64,000 bases of DNA from Dermatemys mawii (lineage: Eukaryota; Chordata; Testudines; Dermatemydidae), in assembly GCA_007922305.1 (NCBI GenBank), contig ML677351.1, forward strand, positions 10,321,558-10,385,557. Reading direction: 5' to 3'. Every line of letters begins with the position of its first letter. The stretch's first letter is position 1. Under the pieces are notes generated by a model. The model was not told where the DNA came from. It saw nothing but the letters and a program-made list of their open reading frames with translations, and made no database searches. Below, piece by piece: positions 1-9,697 of the stretch. The translations under genes were made by a program, and so were the position numbers.

Positions 1-76
1 ACAGCTTGTCTCTCTTACCAATAGAACTAGACCCAATAAAAATATATTAACTCACCCACCTGATCTCCCTAACTCC
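1..76. repeat. Partial MITE arm, same family as 52050-52221
   Basis: The first 76 bases match one arm of the palindromic element at 52050-52221: a GTCTCTCTTACCAATAGAA segment, then CCCAATAAAAATATATTAAC, then CTCACCCACC, each with a diverged counterpart there. Only one arm is inside the window, so the rest lies upstream or is lost. It has no coding capacity. Confidence 0.6.
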
Positions 77-810
77 AGCTGAGCAATAGGAAGAGTCTGA
101 GAAAAGGCTGTTGCTAAGCAAGTAGGAGGAGTCAGGAAGGAGAGAGGAAAGGCAAATTCTCTGAAGTAGTTTAGGCCTGAGATTTGAGGCTGAAATAGGT
201 TACTACCTTTTCCTGCTATTAGAGAGGCTGGTATGTTTTTTTTCTTTTTACTCTTTGTTTCAAATTCTTTTGTAATGTTCACTCATCTTATAAAATATGT
301 CAATGATAATTCATGAACTTGGATCCAAATTAGTAGACAGGCATTTAAAATGGGTATCTGTGTACTCAAGGACAATTAGGACATTTAGGCTCTTGGCATT
401 CTATTAAGAAGCTTAAATTTTAAATTTGGATTCCATGGGACCCAGTATTTCACAAGTTACAGAAACAAATAATTGTAGCCAATATATAAGAAGGCAATAA
501 AAGTGTAGTAGGATGGATCCACAGAATGTTATGATGTGCTTCCACCTGTTTATTTTCCCAAGAAACACAGCAGAAAGCTATGTAATGTGGCATCATCATG
601 TTAATAGTGAATTTAAATGAACAAGACTCAGAAAATGATGAATTATGGTTCCCAAAGCAACTGTGACTTGAATAGCTTTCACATATAAATAGACATTTAT
701 TTTACAGCTGGTTGAACAGTGCTAAAATTTTCCCATGAATAATCTCTCAATTTTTAAAATAAATTCACTATAGTCTTTTGTGTGTGTCCCTTCTCTGTTT
801 GCTTCCTATG
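77..810. other. No gene seen; AT-rich DNA
   Basis: No open frame with recognisable protein character was found on either strand, and I recognise no repeat here. Confidence 0.5.
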
Positions 811-876
811 CCAAATCCTGAGTCAGGTGAAGTCAATGGGAGTTTTGTCACTGACTCCAAGGGGAGCAGGATTTGG
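811..876. repeat. Decayed palindromic MITE-like repeat
   Basis: A perfect 10-bp inverted repeat (CCAAATCCTG at 811-820, CAGGATTTGG at 867-876) encloses AAGTCAATGGGAGTTTTG and a decayed complement. Similar CATTGACTTCAATGG-type cores recur elsewhere in the window. This suggests an old short palindromic element; its superfamily cannot be told. Confidence 0.5.
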
Positions 877-1164
877 CCTGCTATGAACAGTCATGCACTT
901 AAATTTTATGGGCATAACTATTTGTGTATAATCTTGAATGACAAATTTGAGTCAGTTACTATCTTCTCATTGACATTCCCTGAACAGGAAAACACTACAT
1001 TTACCACATATGTTAATGGTTTCAGATTATTCATTCAGCATTAGTGCGCAAAATAAATTGCAAAATATGGTAAATGCATGAAGAGAACTACACCTTTGAA
1101 TTCTAGCACTTTTGTGAATAGAAATCTCCTTACTGCTGTATTCAACTTCTTAACCTTAATATGC

Positions 1165-1740
1165 CAGCAGCTCAAGGGATGTGATCATTCCCCTCTATTC
1201 AGCACTGGTGAGACCTCATCTTGGGTACTGAGTCCAGTTTTGGGCCCCACACTACAAGAAGGATGTGGAAAAATTAGAAAGAGTCCAGTGGAGGGCAACA
1301 AAAATGATTAGGGGGCTGGAGCACATGACTTATGAAGAGAGGCTGAGAGAACTGGAATTGTTTAGTCTTCAGAAGAGAAAAATAAAGGGGGATTTGATAG
1401 CTGCTTTCAACTACCTGAAAGGGGGTTCCAAAGAGGATGGATCTAGACTGTTCTCAGTGGTAGCAAATGACAGAACAAGGAGTAATGGTCTCAATTTGCA
1501 GAGGGGGAGGTTTAAGTTGGATATTAGGACAATTTTTTTCACTAGGAAGATGGTAAAGCATTGGAATGGGTTCCCTAGGGAGGTGGTGGAATCTCCTTCC
1601 TTAGAGGTTTTTAAGGTCAGGCTTCAGAAAGCCCTGGCTGGGATGATTTAGATGGGGATTGGTTCTTTTTTGAGCAGGGGGTTGGACTAGGTGACCTCCT
1701 GAAATCCCTTCCAACCCCGATATGCTATGATTCTATGAAT
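1165..1740 (+). mobile_element. CR1 LINE, 5'-truncated 3' end
   Basis: The segment holds the C-terminal end of CR1 ORF2 followed by a short 3' UTR (ggttggactaggtgacctcc). It ends in a tail of the ATTCTATG type (GATTCTATGAA) at about 1728-1740, the hallmark of CR1 3' ends in birds, crocodilians and turtles. The 5' end is truncated, as is usual for CR1 insertions. Confidence 0.93.
1197..1651 (+). pseudogene. CR1 ORF2 (reverse transcriptase protein) C-terminal remnant
   Basis: This is the last ~150 codons of CR1 ORF2, downstream of the catalytic reverse-transcriptase core. The frame reads YSALVRPHLGY, an in-frame TGA at 1229-1231, then [19 protein letters not shown] and on to the conserved [18 protein letters not shown] and [18 protein letters not shown] blocks, ending ..QKALAGMI and a stop. 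These blocks are typical of sauropsid CR1. The single internal stop and the missing endonuclease and RT core make it non-functional. Identification is from family knowledge, without a database search. Confidence 0.9.
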
Positions 1741-3645
1741 ATTCCAATAATGTATTTCTTGTAGTGAAACAACAAAAGTGCAAGTTTTCTAAATGTATCT
1801 GATCTGTTAGGAACATAAATTCTGTTGAAAATTAGCGATTAGATAATAAACATGAATAACATTTAGGTTCTAGACCTGCAAATACATTATATGTACATGA
1901 GTAACTTTAAATACATGAATACAGAAAGAGACTATGACTACTCATGTGCATAAAGTTATTCATGTGCTTAAGTGTCTGCAAGATGAGGGCACTAGATATT
2001 CAGATGCTCGGAGTTTTGGGGGGAAGATTGCAGGCAGATTTGGAAGGAGACTGTTTCAGACCAGGATGTTTTGTAGCAAGAATGCTTTGTTCAAAAGAAA
2101 TGTAGTTTGAAAGTCAGTCTTTTGACCAACAATAAAGAACACTTCAAATATACGTTTTGTTTACATTCAAAGAATTATACTGTGTTGCCTCAAGATGATT
2201 CTGATTACAGTACCTTGCACTGAGCAAGTGACATTGCACCAATATTGTGTAATCTGACAAAACTCAAGTCCCAGTGAAATAAAGCAACAGGCTTCAAGGT
2301 AAGAGCATGTATAGCTACACATCCCAGATTCCTATATTATAATTTGTACAAGTCTCCTTGAGTTAATCTACAACATTTAGAGTGTATCTGGGAATCTGTC
2401 AGTTAACTCTTTGCCATGTTCATAAATCTTTTCCAAGACACTTCCTACCTCCAAACTATTAGCTGATATGTTGCTCTGACAATAGGTAAGCGTGCTGACA
2501 GATTTAATATTTTCCTCACAGAGTATAACTCTCTTGAAATGTAACATACCATTTATAAGGGAGTTGTATGCGAGTGGCAGTTGCAACGATTGTACATTAC
2601 TACTCTGGCGCCCAATAAAACATACTGTCCAAGAAAATATATTTCATTTTAAATCTAAATACAATGAAATCAGCATAGAACAGTTTCCAAATCAAAATGA
2701 AAGTTCATATATTACAGTTACAGCTTTTAATTAAGTGAACAGATAATGTCTCTCTCAGCATCCCGACATTCTGCATTGATTTTATACTGGTTAATATTAT
2801 TCCATGCAGGCATGCATTCCATAAAAGCTTGTATGTATTGTACTTTTAGATCTAATGTAACCTCTGACTATATATTAACTGTAGCCTTACTTGTATTACC
2901 CTCGGTTACCCTTACAATCTCTGTACTTGAATTATGTATATATTTAACAAGGAAAAGGTCCTATTGAAAATGACTTTTCATCCTGCTATCCACTGACAGC
3001 TTTGAGTTACAGAGATTACAGTGTTGGCTGCCATAAATATAGTAGTGTATAAAATAAGAAAAGAGAGCCATATTTTTTATATAAAGCTCTTCATTCCAAA
3101 GGATCACATATCACAGAAAACTATATAAACACATTGGGTGGTGTGGAGGGAGCAGCCAGTTGGTACTCTGGATAGTCATATGAAAGACCCACACATAATG
3201 AAACTGCATGGCACCTAATTTGTCTGTTTTGGAAGAATGAAAGGCTAAATTTTCATTGTGGGGCTTTCACTTTGTGATTCCAGGAAGTTAAGTATCTCAC
3301 CATCTCCAATACAAGCTTTAAACCAAGAAGATAGTCCATCTGGAAATAGGTGCTAATGCTGTCTGGGATCAACCAATATTTTTATATAATTAATAAGTAG
3401 AAATGGCAACTATAGAAAAGTTATTTTCTCATTTACTTGAATACACACTGTCTTGGGGCTATAAATAAGATTGCAAAGCCAAATTTGATTGTACTGCTAA
3501 TGACACTGGTGCATATCACTGACCATGCTCCACATGGAGCACATTTACCCTACAAAGTGTAATGATGTTTCATATTAAATCAACACCTTGACAATTGTTT
3601 CTAGAGTTTATACTGGGAACATTTTTTCATGAACCCAATTGTTTC
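1741..3645. other. No gene or clear repeat seen
   Basis: AT-rich sequence with only short chance frames. Nothing in it resembles an exon, RNA gene or repeat that I can name. Confidence 0.45.
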
Positions 3646-4089
3646 TAAGGCCTTTTGTACACTGGCAAGTTTCTGTGCAGTAAAGCAGCTTTCTGCATTG
3701 TAACTCTCAAGGTGTACACACTGGCAAGACACGTAGTGCACAAAAACTGTGCCATTTTAGTGCTGTAAAAACCCACCCCGCAAGGTGTACAGCTTTCTGT
3801 GCTGGGGACATGGTGCTGCGGTGCTAATGTAGACAACCTGGTCGATTATATTGCTGCAACTGGCCTCTGGGAGGTGTCCCACAATGCCTGTTCTCACCCC
3901 TCTAGACATTGGTTTGAACTCTACTGCCCTGCCCTGAGGTGACCAACTGTCATCTCCACGTCTTAAATTCCTTAGGAATTTTGAAAGTCCTCTTCCTGTT
4001 TGCTTGGTGACACATACAGTGGTCTCAGCGCATCTTTCCAGATGACCATGCCTGTGCCACACACCAGGCAATCTTCCATTTGAAGCAAT

Positions 4090-4629
4090 GCCGAGCTGCT
4101 GTATCTCATTGGTATTTGGGTAGAGGAGGATGTCCAGACCCAGCTGTGCTCTAGACTTAGGAATTATGATATCTATGGACAGATTTCATGATCCATGATA
4201 GAATTCGACCACGACTGAGACACATTGCAGTGCAGTGTCAAAGTGAAGGAGCTGTGGAAAGCCTACCACAAGACTCAAGAGGTAAACTGCTGCTCCATTG
4301 CAGTGCCAATGAGCTGCTGGTTCTACAAAAAGTTGGGCGCAATACTTGGTGGTGACCCCATCTCTAGTGAGAAGTCCACTGTGGATACTTTGGTGGCTCA
4401 TGTGCCAGTTGAGAGTGGACTGAGCCAGGAGGAGGAAATCTTGGATAGGGAGTGGGAGAGAGACCTAGAGGCAGAGGACGATTCAGAGGCCAGAGATGCA
4501 TGCAGCCAGGAGCTCTTCTCTACCCCGAGGCTAGCCAGTCACAGCTCTTGGATCTTGGTGAAATGCAAACAGGAGAGGAGGCCCCTGGTAAGTGGCTTTG
4601 ATTTTGGAAAGGCTGAAGTGAGTTATTAG
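4090..4629 (+). pseudogene. Myb/SANT-like (trihelix) protein of Harbinger element 1, exon 1
   Basis: Harbinger elements encode a Myb/SANT-like DNA-binding partner of the transposase, and this frame has that shape. It runs AELLYLIGIWVEEDVQTQL, then LQCSVKVKELWKAYHKTQE, then WFYKKLGAILGGDP, followed by an acidic tail (SQEEEILDREWERDLEAEDD) and SQELFSTPRL. The middle block aligns with element 2 (QCHVKIKELRQAYQKTKEAN, RFYTELHAILGG). Two in-frame TGA codons (4189-4191 and 4216-4218) break the DNA-binding domain. The tail past ~4570 may already be intron. Confidence 0.85.
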
Positions 4630-4688
4630 GGGCAGAAGGGTTGCAGAAAATAGGGCTGTGTCTGTATAGTGCAGCTATCACCACGTGC

Positions 4689-5010
4689 CTAGTCTGAGTG
4701 GTGGAACAGGCTGTTGATTGACTCCTTCACTTCATGGGAATCTGCCTCAGAGATCTCCAGGAAACTTTCATGGACATACTGGGTAATCCGCTGCCACAGG
4801 TTCTTTGTCAGAGCTGCTTTCTTTCTTGCCCTATTAAGGGTAACTTCCCTGCACCACTCTGCCATCATGGAGGGTTGGTGGAAGCATTGCTGCACTCCAG
4901 AGAACCGCATAAGGGCCAGGGTGGAAACCGCAGTCTTGGAGAAGATCCTCCCTTGATTCCCTGCTCACCATCACCCTCAGCAGTGAGATATCTTCCATAA
5001 CAAACACTTT
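4689..5010 (-). pseudogene. Unidentified antisense reading frame inside Harbinger element 1
   Basis: On -, protein-like stretches follow each other across one frameshift: GSIWEAHEKVFVMEDISLLR, RVMVSRE, then GRIFSKTAVSTLALMRFSG, MMAEWCREVTLNRARKKAAL and TKNLWQRITQYVHESFLEIS, ending ..NSLFHHSD and a stop at 4689. It is rich in charged and helix-forming residues. It lies between the two exons of the Myb-like gene on the opposite strand. I do not recognise the family. It may be a third element-encoded gene, an older captured sequence, or a chance frame; the frameshift-separated continuity is the only argument for coding. Confidence 0.4.
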
Positions 5011-5059
5011 CTCATGCGCCTCCCAGATACTGCCAACACACTCTTATCAAACTCCTGGC

Positions 5060-5210
5060 TCCAATCTATACCCGCAGCATTCCACAGTCCAGCACTGTGG
5101 ACTCCTACTACACATTGCACTCGACATTCCTCCCTCTGCAGTTTAGTCCTGATGAAGTACAGTACCCACTGCACTGCACTCGAAAGGAGAAGGTTGGATA
5201 TGATACCTAG
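5060..5210 (+). pseudogene. Myb-like protein of Harbinger element 1, 3' exon remnant
   Basis: In one + frame the sequence reads SSTVDSYYTLHSTFLPLQF and SPDEVQYPLHCTRKEKVGYD, ending at TAG (5208-5210). The repeated Y-x-L-H-S/C-T units suggest a low-complexity C-terminal tail belonging to the same gene as the Myb domain at 4090-4629. A degenerate poly(A)-like signal (ATAAAA) follows at about 5328. The linking coiled-coil portion was not recovered. Assignment to this gene is inferred from position and from recollection of related turtle elements. Confidence 0.55.
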
Positions 5211-5358
5211 ACATACAAAATCTTCTACTGTGCCGGGACCCCACCTTGTTCTGGGACCCTCCATTCCCCCATCCTCTTCAGTGCTGATGTGTTTTGTTTG
5301 TCAGTCTCCTCTGGTTGTTGTTTTTTCATAAAAGAATTGTGTTGGTTAGAAAGCAATC

Positions 5359-5364
5359 TTTATT
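5359..5364 (-). terminator. Poly(A) signal AATAAA of element 1 transposase
   Basis: TTTATT on + is AATAAA on -. It lies about 255 bases past the stop of the transposase fragment and faces the end of the Myb-like gene. Element 2 has the same facing arrangement, which supports a real signal. Confidence 0.5.
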
Positions 5365-5619
5365 CTATTAATCAAAAGCCAACGAAGCCCTGCAAAGCAA
5401 CAGGCAATTTTCTTAAACCTTCATAGTGCATCATCTACACCAATCACAATCATCTTCTAGCATTACAAACACTTCACTCCCAAGTAGAGCAAAAATATTT
5501 GTGGCTTTCAGCCTCAAACTGCTGCCATGAGGCATTCCTTATGTCCCCGCGCTGCACACTGTAATAGCCTTGGTCTCTGGCTTTTCAAATTCGGCCTCCT
5601 GAGATTGATTCTAAGCAGT

Positions 5620-5838
5620 CTAGTCCAGAGGAAAGCTGTCACCCTTCCCTTCACAAATATTATGGAGCATACAGCACGCAGTAATAAACATAGGAATATT
5701 GTCATCGACAATGTTCAGCCTCCCATACAGGCAGAACCAGTGGGCCTTTAAATCGTTAAAAGAACAATCAACAGTCATTCTTCTCTTGCTCAGCCTGTTG
5801 TTGAACCACTCCTTGCTGCGATCGGGGTGTCCGTATTT
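5620..5838 (-). pseudogene. Harbinger transposase C-terminal fragment (element 1)
   Basis: The frame reads KYGHPDRSKEWFNNRLSKRR, then MTVDCSFNDLKAHWFCLYGR, then MFITACCMLHNICEGKGDSF, and stops at 5620-5622. This matches the end of the DDE domain of HARBI1-like transposases: the FN.RLS..R block, the E-x2-FG-x-LK-x-W block and the CCMLHN block. The catalytic Glu position is Asp here (V-D-C-S-F). The parts with the first two catalytic Asp residues are missing. The sequence just upstream on - ends in ..TTATAG, so this could be the start of a 3' exon, or simply the truncation point. Confidence 0.88.
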
Positions 5839-5896
5839 GGAAAGCTATAACATTTTCCATTTTAGAAACTTCATATAAAAAACAACATGCAAACTA

Positions 5897-5931
5897 ACAA
5901 AAACAAAACAAAACAAAAAAAACAAAAACAG
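5897..5931 (+). repeat. A-rich (AAAAC)n-like simple repeat
   Basis: A run of AAAAC and AAAAAC units sits in the short stretch between the two Harbinger elements. No function is suggested. Confidence 0.8.
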
Positions 5932-6011
5932 CAAATAAATATGCTTTGAGAGGCAGAAACATATCCCCGTAAAGGGAGTTTGTTTGCTAATACAGCCTGC
6001 CATCTTTTCTG

Positions 6012-6031
6012 GGCCTGGTCTACACTATGAG
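6012..6031 (+). repeat. Left terminal inverted repeat of Harbinger element 2
   Basis: GGCCTGGTCTACACTATGAG pairs with 9678-9697 at 19 of 20 positions. Weaker similarity continues inward. The exact outer base is uncertain by one, because a G precedes it. Confidence 0.9.
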
Positions 6032-6410
6032 GTAAAATCGAATTTATCCATGATAAATCGATCCTTCCACTTTGCCATCCTCACTACGATGCCATTTAGG
6101 TTGACCTAAAAGGGTCTTTAAATTGATTTCCAAACTCCTGCTCAACAAGGGGAGTAGTGCTGAAATTGACGTTTCCAGGTCAAACTAGAGTTAGTGAGGA
6201 CGCAATTCGACGTTACTGGCCTCCAGGAGTTATCCCAGAGTGCTCAAGTGTGACCACTCCAGACAGCGCTCTGAACACAGATGCACTGGGCAATTAGACA
6301 GGAAGAGCCCCGGGAATTTTTGAGTCTCACTTCCTCTTTGGCCAACGTGGCGAGATCCCCTGCACAGCTCACCATGCAGAACCCACCAGCAGAGGAGACC
6401 ATGCAGTTCC

Positions 6411-6989
6411 CAGAATCAAAAAAAGGCCTCAGCATGGACCACAAGGGAGGTGCTGGATTTGATCGCCATGTGGGGAGATGAATCTATGCCAGCAGAACTG
6501 AGATCCAAAAAGAGAAATGCCAATACATATGCCAAAGTCTCCAAGGGCCTGATGGAGAGAAGCCACAGCAGGGACACGCAACAGTGCCATGTTAAAATTA
6601 AGGAGTTGAGGCAAGCCTATCAGAAAACCAAAGAAGCCAACGCATGCTCCAGGTCACAGCCCAGGACACACCGCTTCTATACCGAGCTGCATGCCATTCT
6701 AGGGGGGTGCGCCACAACTATCCCACCCGTGTCTGTGGACTCCACCGATGGGGTGATTGTCAGCATGGCAGAGGATTTGCTGGATGAGGAAGATGAAGTA
6801 GAGGAGGACTATGACGGTGAGAAGTCCACGGAACAGGCAAGCGGAGACACCTGTCTCCCCGAAAGCCAGGAGCTGTTCATCACCTTGGAGCTGGTAACCT
6901 CCCAACGCTCCCAGGATAGTACTCCAGTCGGGGAAGGCATACAAGGCAGCCCTGGTGCGTGTTCCTTGGTCAATGAAGTACCCGCTTGA
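6411..6989 (+). pseudogene. Myb/SANT-like DNA-binding protein of Harbinger element 2, exon 1
   Basis: Probable partner protein for transposase binding to element ends. The frame reads QNQKKASAWTTREVLDLIA, MWGDESMPAELRSKKRNANT, QCHVKIKELRQAYQKTKEAN and RFYTELHAILGG, a trihelix-type Myb domain. A very acidic stretch follows (LLDEEDEVEEDYDGE), then SQELFITLEL. Two possible starts (ATG at 6374 and 6401) lie in another frame; the switch falls near a run of seven A at about 6418-6424, so a 1-nt indel probably broke the start. A possible donor (CCTG|GTGCGT) lies at 6955. The second exon is at 7344-7814. Confidence 0.85.
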
Positions 6990-7343
6990 TAAGCTATTTT
7001 TTAAAAAAATGATTACTGTGCCCTGAGGACTTGGGGTGCAAGAGTGTCTGCAAGAGCGTCTTTGTCTTCGAAAAAATCCTCCCAGCAGTCCCCCGAGCTT
7101 GTTTTGGCGGGGGGGAGGAGGGCGTTGAATCTTGATGGCCAGCAGCATCTGGGACCATTTGCCCATGCGTTCTCTGACTGCGATGGGGGAGTGGGGCACA
7201 GATGCCATGCTGTAACCATCTGGCTATCAAGGATCTTCCCAGATCCCAGTCAGGCGCTGGGGGGCAGGGTGCAACTCTCATCACAGAGAACGTCTTTATT
7301 TTCTGTTCTTTTAAATACCACTATCCTTTCTTTCATCCGACAG

Positions 7344-7814
7344 CTGCAACTGTTTCCAGACTCCCGCTCTCATCCATGTCCCATAGACTCGCACAGATAA
7401 AGCGGCAAAAAAACACACACAGGATGAGATGTTCATGGAACTCATGCACTTTTCCTGCACAGAGAGAGCAGAGATTCGGGCTTGGAGACAATCAATGCTG
7501 GACTGCTGGAAAGCGGTAACTGAGCATGAGGAAAGAAGGGATGAGTGGGAGCAGAGAAGGGACAAAAGGGAACAACGGCGGGACGAGAGAGAGAAGAGAG
7601 AAGGCAGGAAGCATTGTTCCAACTTCTGGTGGAGCAAATCAACATGCTCCGGCATCTGGTGGAGCTGCAGGAAAGGCAGGTGGAGCAAAGATCACCGCTG
7701 CAGCCCCTCTGTAACCGTGTACCCTCCTCCCCAAGTTCCCTAACCTCATCGCCTGCACTCCAAAGAATATGGGGGGGGGGACAAGGTCCGACTACCATGG
7801 CACTCCACCCCTGA
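7344..7814 (+). pseudogene. Myb-like protein of Harbinger element 2, exon 2 (coiled-coil tail)
   Basis: A pyrimidine-rich acceptor (CTTTCTTTCATCCGACAG|) ends at 7343; an in-frame TAG at about 7384 means the true exon start may be a little later. The frame continues DEMFMELMHFSCTERAEIRA and WRQSMLDCWKAVTEHEERRD, then an Arg/Glu-rich coiled coil (EWEQRRDKREQRRDEREKR). Near 7590 the frame shifts and resumes as RRQEALFQLLVEQINMLRHL and VELQERQVEQRSPLQPLCN, ending at a stop at 7814. The heptad-like charged helix suggests dimerisation. The frameshift makes this exon defective. Confidence 0.8.
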
Positions 7815-7943
7815 GGACCACCCAAACACCTGAAAGGTGGCACTCTTAAAGTTTTGACTTGTTCTGTGTTCCTGTCCTCCCCTCACCTGCCACCCTGCCC
7901 AGTGCTACATTAGCATCAATCTCCCCATTTCTGTGACCCCATT

Positions 7944-7949
7944 AATAAA
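7944..7949 (+). terminator. Poly(A) signal of the Myb-like gene (element 2)
   Basis: AATAAA lies 130 bases after the stop of exon 2, followed by a GT-rich stretch (GCGTGTTTTT), the usual arrangement for cleavage and polyadenylation. Confidence 0.65.
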
Positions 7950-7977
7950 CAATGCGTGTTTTTCAAACATCAATGAC

Positions 7978-7983
7978 TTTATT
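7978..7983 (-). terminator. Poly(A) signal of the transposase gene (element 2)
   Basis: TTTATT on + is AATAAA on -, 185 bases after the transposase stop. It is only 28 bases from the oppositely facing signal at 7944-7949, so the two transcripts would overlap slightly at their 3' ends. Confidence 0.65.
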
Positions 7984-8167
7984 ATTGCTCAGCAATCAAT
8001 GAGGGAATGTGGGAGGGAGGGCAGGTGCCTGAAAGTTCAGTGCAGGGGAACAAGAGAAAGGAAAAGGACACACAGAAATAAAAAAAACCTTTAAACCATT
8101 AGCTTGAGCAATGGTTGGGTTTTCAGGATGCATAAACAAACAGCACAAGTGGGAACAAAGTGAAGTC

Positions 8168-9479
8168 TCACACTATAGTCTGCCCTGCCATGAAACTAGT
8201 TGTCAAGGTTTCTCTGATGCGCACAGCATCAGAGGGAGCCCTTCTAAGTGCCCTGGTGTCTGGCTGTGCATAATCAGTGGCCAAGCGGTCTGCCTCAGCC
8301 TTACACCTCACCATAAATCTCTCTCTCTTATTCTCACAGAGACTGTGGAGCATGCAGCAAGCTGCAATAGCAATGGGAATATTTCTGGTGCTGAGATCTG
8401 AACGGGTTAGTAAGCTGCACCAGCATCCCTTGAGATGACCAAACACACACTCTACCACCATTCTGCATTTGCTCAGTCTGTAGTTGAACAGCTCCCTACT
8501 ACTATCCAGGGCACCTGTGTACGGCTTCATGAGCCAGGGCATTAATGGATAGGCCAGGTCCCCAAGGATGACAATTGGCATATCAACATCCCCAACAGTA
8601 ATTTTTTGGTCTGGGAAGAAAGTCCCTTCCTGCAGCTGTTTGAAAAGGCTAGAGTTCTTAAAAACATGAGCATCATGAACCCTGCCCATGTTGATGTTGG
8701 TGAAACATCCCCTGTGATCTATCAGCGTGTGCAGGACCATGGAAAAACATCCCTTGAGGTTTATGTACTCACAGCGCTGGTGGTCTGGTGCCAGGATAGA
8801 GATATGTGTTCCGTCTATAGCCCCGCCACAGTTAGGGAACCCCATTGCAAAGCCATCCACTATGGCCTGCACACTTCCCAGAGTCACTACCCTTGACAGC
8901 ATCAGTTCAATGATTGCATTGGCCACTTGGATCACTGCAGCCCCCACTGTAGATTTACCCTCTGCAAACTGATTGCTGACTGACCGGTACCTGTCTGGAG
9001 TGACAAGCTTCGAGAGGGTTATCGCCACTTGCTTTTGAACTGAGGGCTGATCACATCTTGGTAGTCTGGTAGTTCAGGACAGGGGAAAGAAAGTCACACA
9101 GTTCCTTAAAGGTGCCCTTACGCATGCAAAAGTTTTTGAGCCACTGGGAATCCTCCCAGACCTGCAGCACTATGCGGTCCCACCAGTCCATGCTAGTTTC
9201 CTGGGGCCAGAATCGCCATTCCATTGCATGTGCCTGCCCCATTGCCACCAGGATCCATAAGCTGCCAGTGGCACTGCATTTGGGGAGGCAGGTGATTTGA
9301 GAGCAGAGTTCTAGCAGGAGCAGTGGTTGGCTGACCACCGCTCTGTCTGCCAAAAGCAGTATGGCGTCTGCAGGCCCGAAAGGCGTGAAATGGCTGTCTG
9401 CTGCACCTTGCACGGAGGGAGGGGTGAGTGATGGGAAGCGTGAATGAAAAACCTGCAAGACTGTTTTTGCCCCCATCAT
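8168..9479 (-). pseudogene. Harbinger DDE transposase (HARBI1-like), one frameshift
   Basis: A DDE endonuclease that would cut and rejoin the element ends. The 5' part (9479-9051) ends WEDSQWLKNFCMRKGTFKE..LSPVLNYQTTKM and a stop; the 3' part (9028-8168, 286 codons) continues one frame over, so a 1-nt indel at about 9047-9053 splits the gene. In the 3' part a helix-turn-helix-like segment (RYRSVSNQFAEGKSTVGAAV, residues ~14-33) precedes the catalytic domain. The catalytic residues are Asp72 in GGAIDGTHI, Asp157 in ILGDLAYPL and Glu193 in VVECVFGHLKGCW. RVHDAHVF and CCMLHSLCEN are also family blocks. All three catalytic positions are kept. Confidence 0.95.
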
Positions 9480-9677
9480 GGAATGCCAGCTTTACCCAGA
9501 ATTCCAAGGGGTCACAGGGACTGCAGGATATCTACCCACAGTGTGCTGATCTGAGAGTCGACATTAGCTGCGGAACAATGAACGCGATCCATCAAATTAG
9601 CCCGCTTACTGGGGACACACACAATCGAATGTATACCATTGGCTTTCCTAATTCGAGCTCTAGAAAGTCAACGTTAG

Positions 9678-9697
9678 CTCATAGTGTAGACAAGGCC
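9678..9697 (-). repeat. Right terminal inverted repeat of Harbinger element 2
   Basis: CTCATAGTGTAGACAAGGCC is the complement of the left repeat with one mismatch (A for C). CTG overlaps the outer edge, the candidate target duplication. Confidence 0.9.

Larger units (their letters stand above)
3646..5860. mobile_element. Decayed PIF/Harbinger element 1, right end missing
   Basis: The left part (about 3646-3840) is non-coding terminal DNA. It is followed by a Myb/SANT-like coding block on + (4090-4629), a second + block (about 5060-5210), and the C-terminal part of a Harbinger transposase on - (5838-5620). This order matches element 2 at 6012-9697, but the nucleotide sequences are very different, so it is a separate, older subfamily. 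The transposase is cut off just before element 2, and no right terminal repeat was found. Boundaries are approximate. Confidence 0.75.
6012..9697. mobile_element. PIF/Harbinger element 2, nearly complete, ~3.7 kb
   Basis: Both ends are present: GGCCTGGTCTACACTATGAG at 6012-6031 and its complement with one mismatch at 9678-9697. Inside are a two-exon Myb/SANT-like gene on + and a DDE transposase on -, tail to tail, the standard autonomous Harbinger layout. A CTG trinucleotide lies at both junctions within one base of ambiguity, compatible with the CWG target preference described for some PIF/Harbinger elements. The Myb gene shows two apparent frameshifts and the transposase one, so this copy is probably inactive but not very old. 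Confidence 0.93.

Noticed and set aside
4977..5264. 95-codon minus frame upstream of the antisense frame in element 1
   Set aside because: It overlaps the + 3' exon of the Myb-like gene and its first half may be only the shadow of that exon, so it was not added to the antisense call.
7202..7843. Several long frames on both strands within Harbinger element 2
   Set aside because: They are shadows of the coiled-coil exon or of the GC-rich intron; only the + frames given above resemble family proteins.
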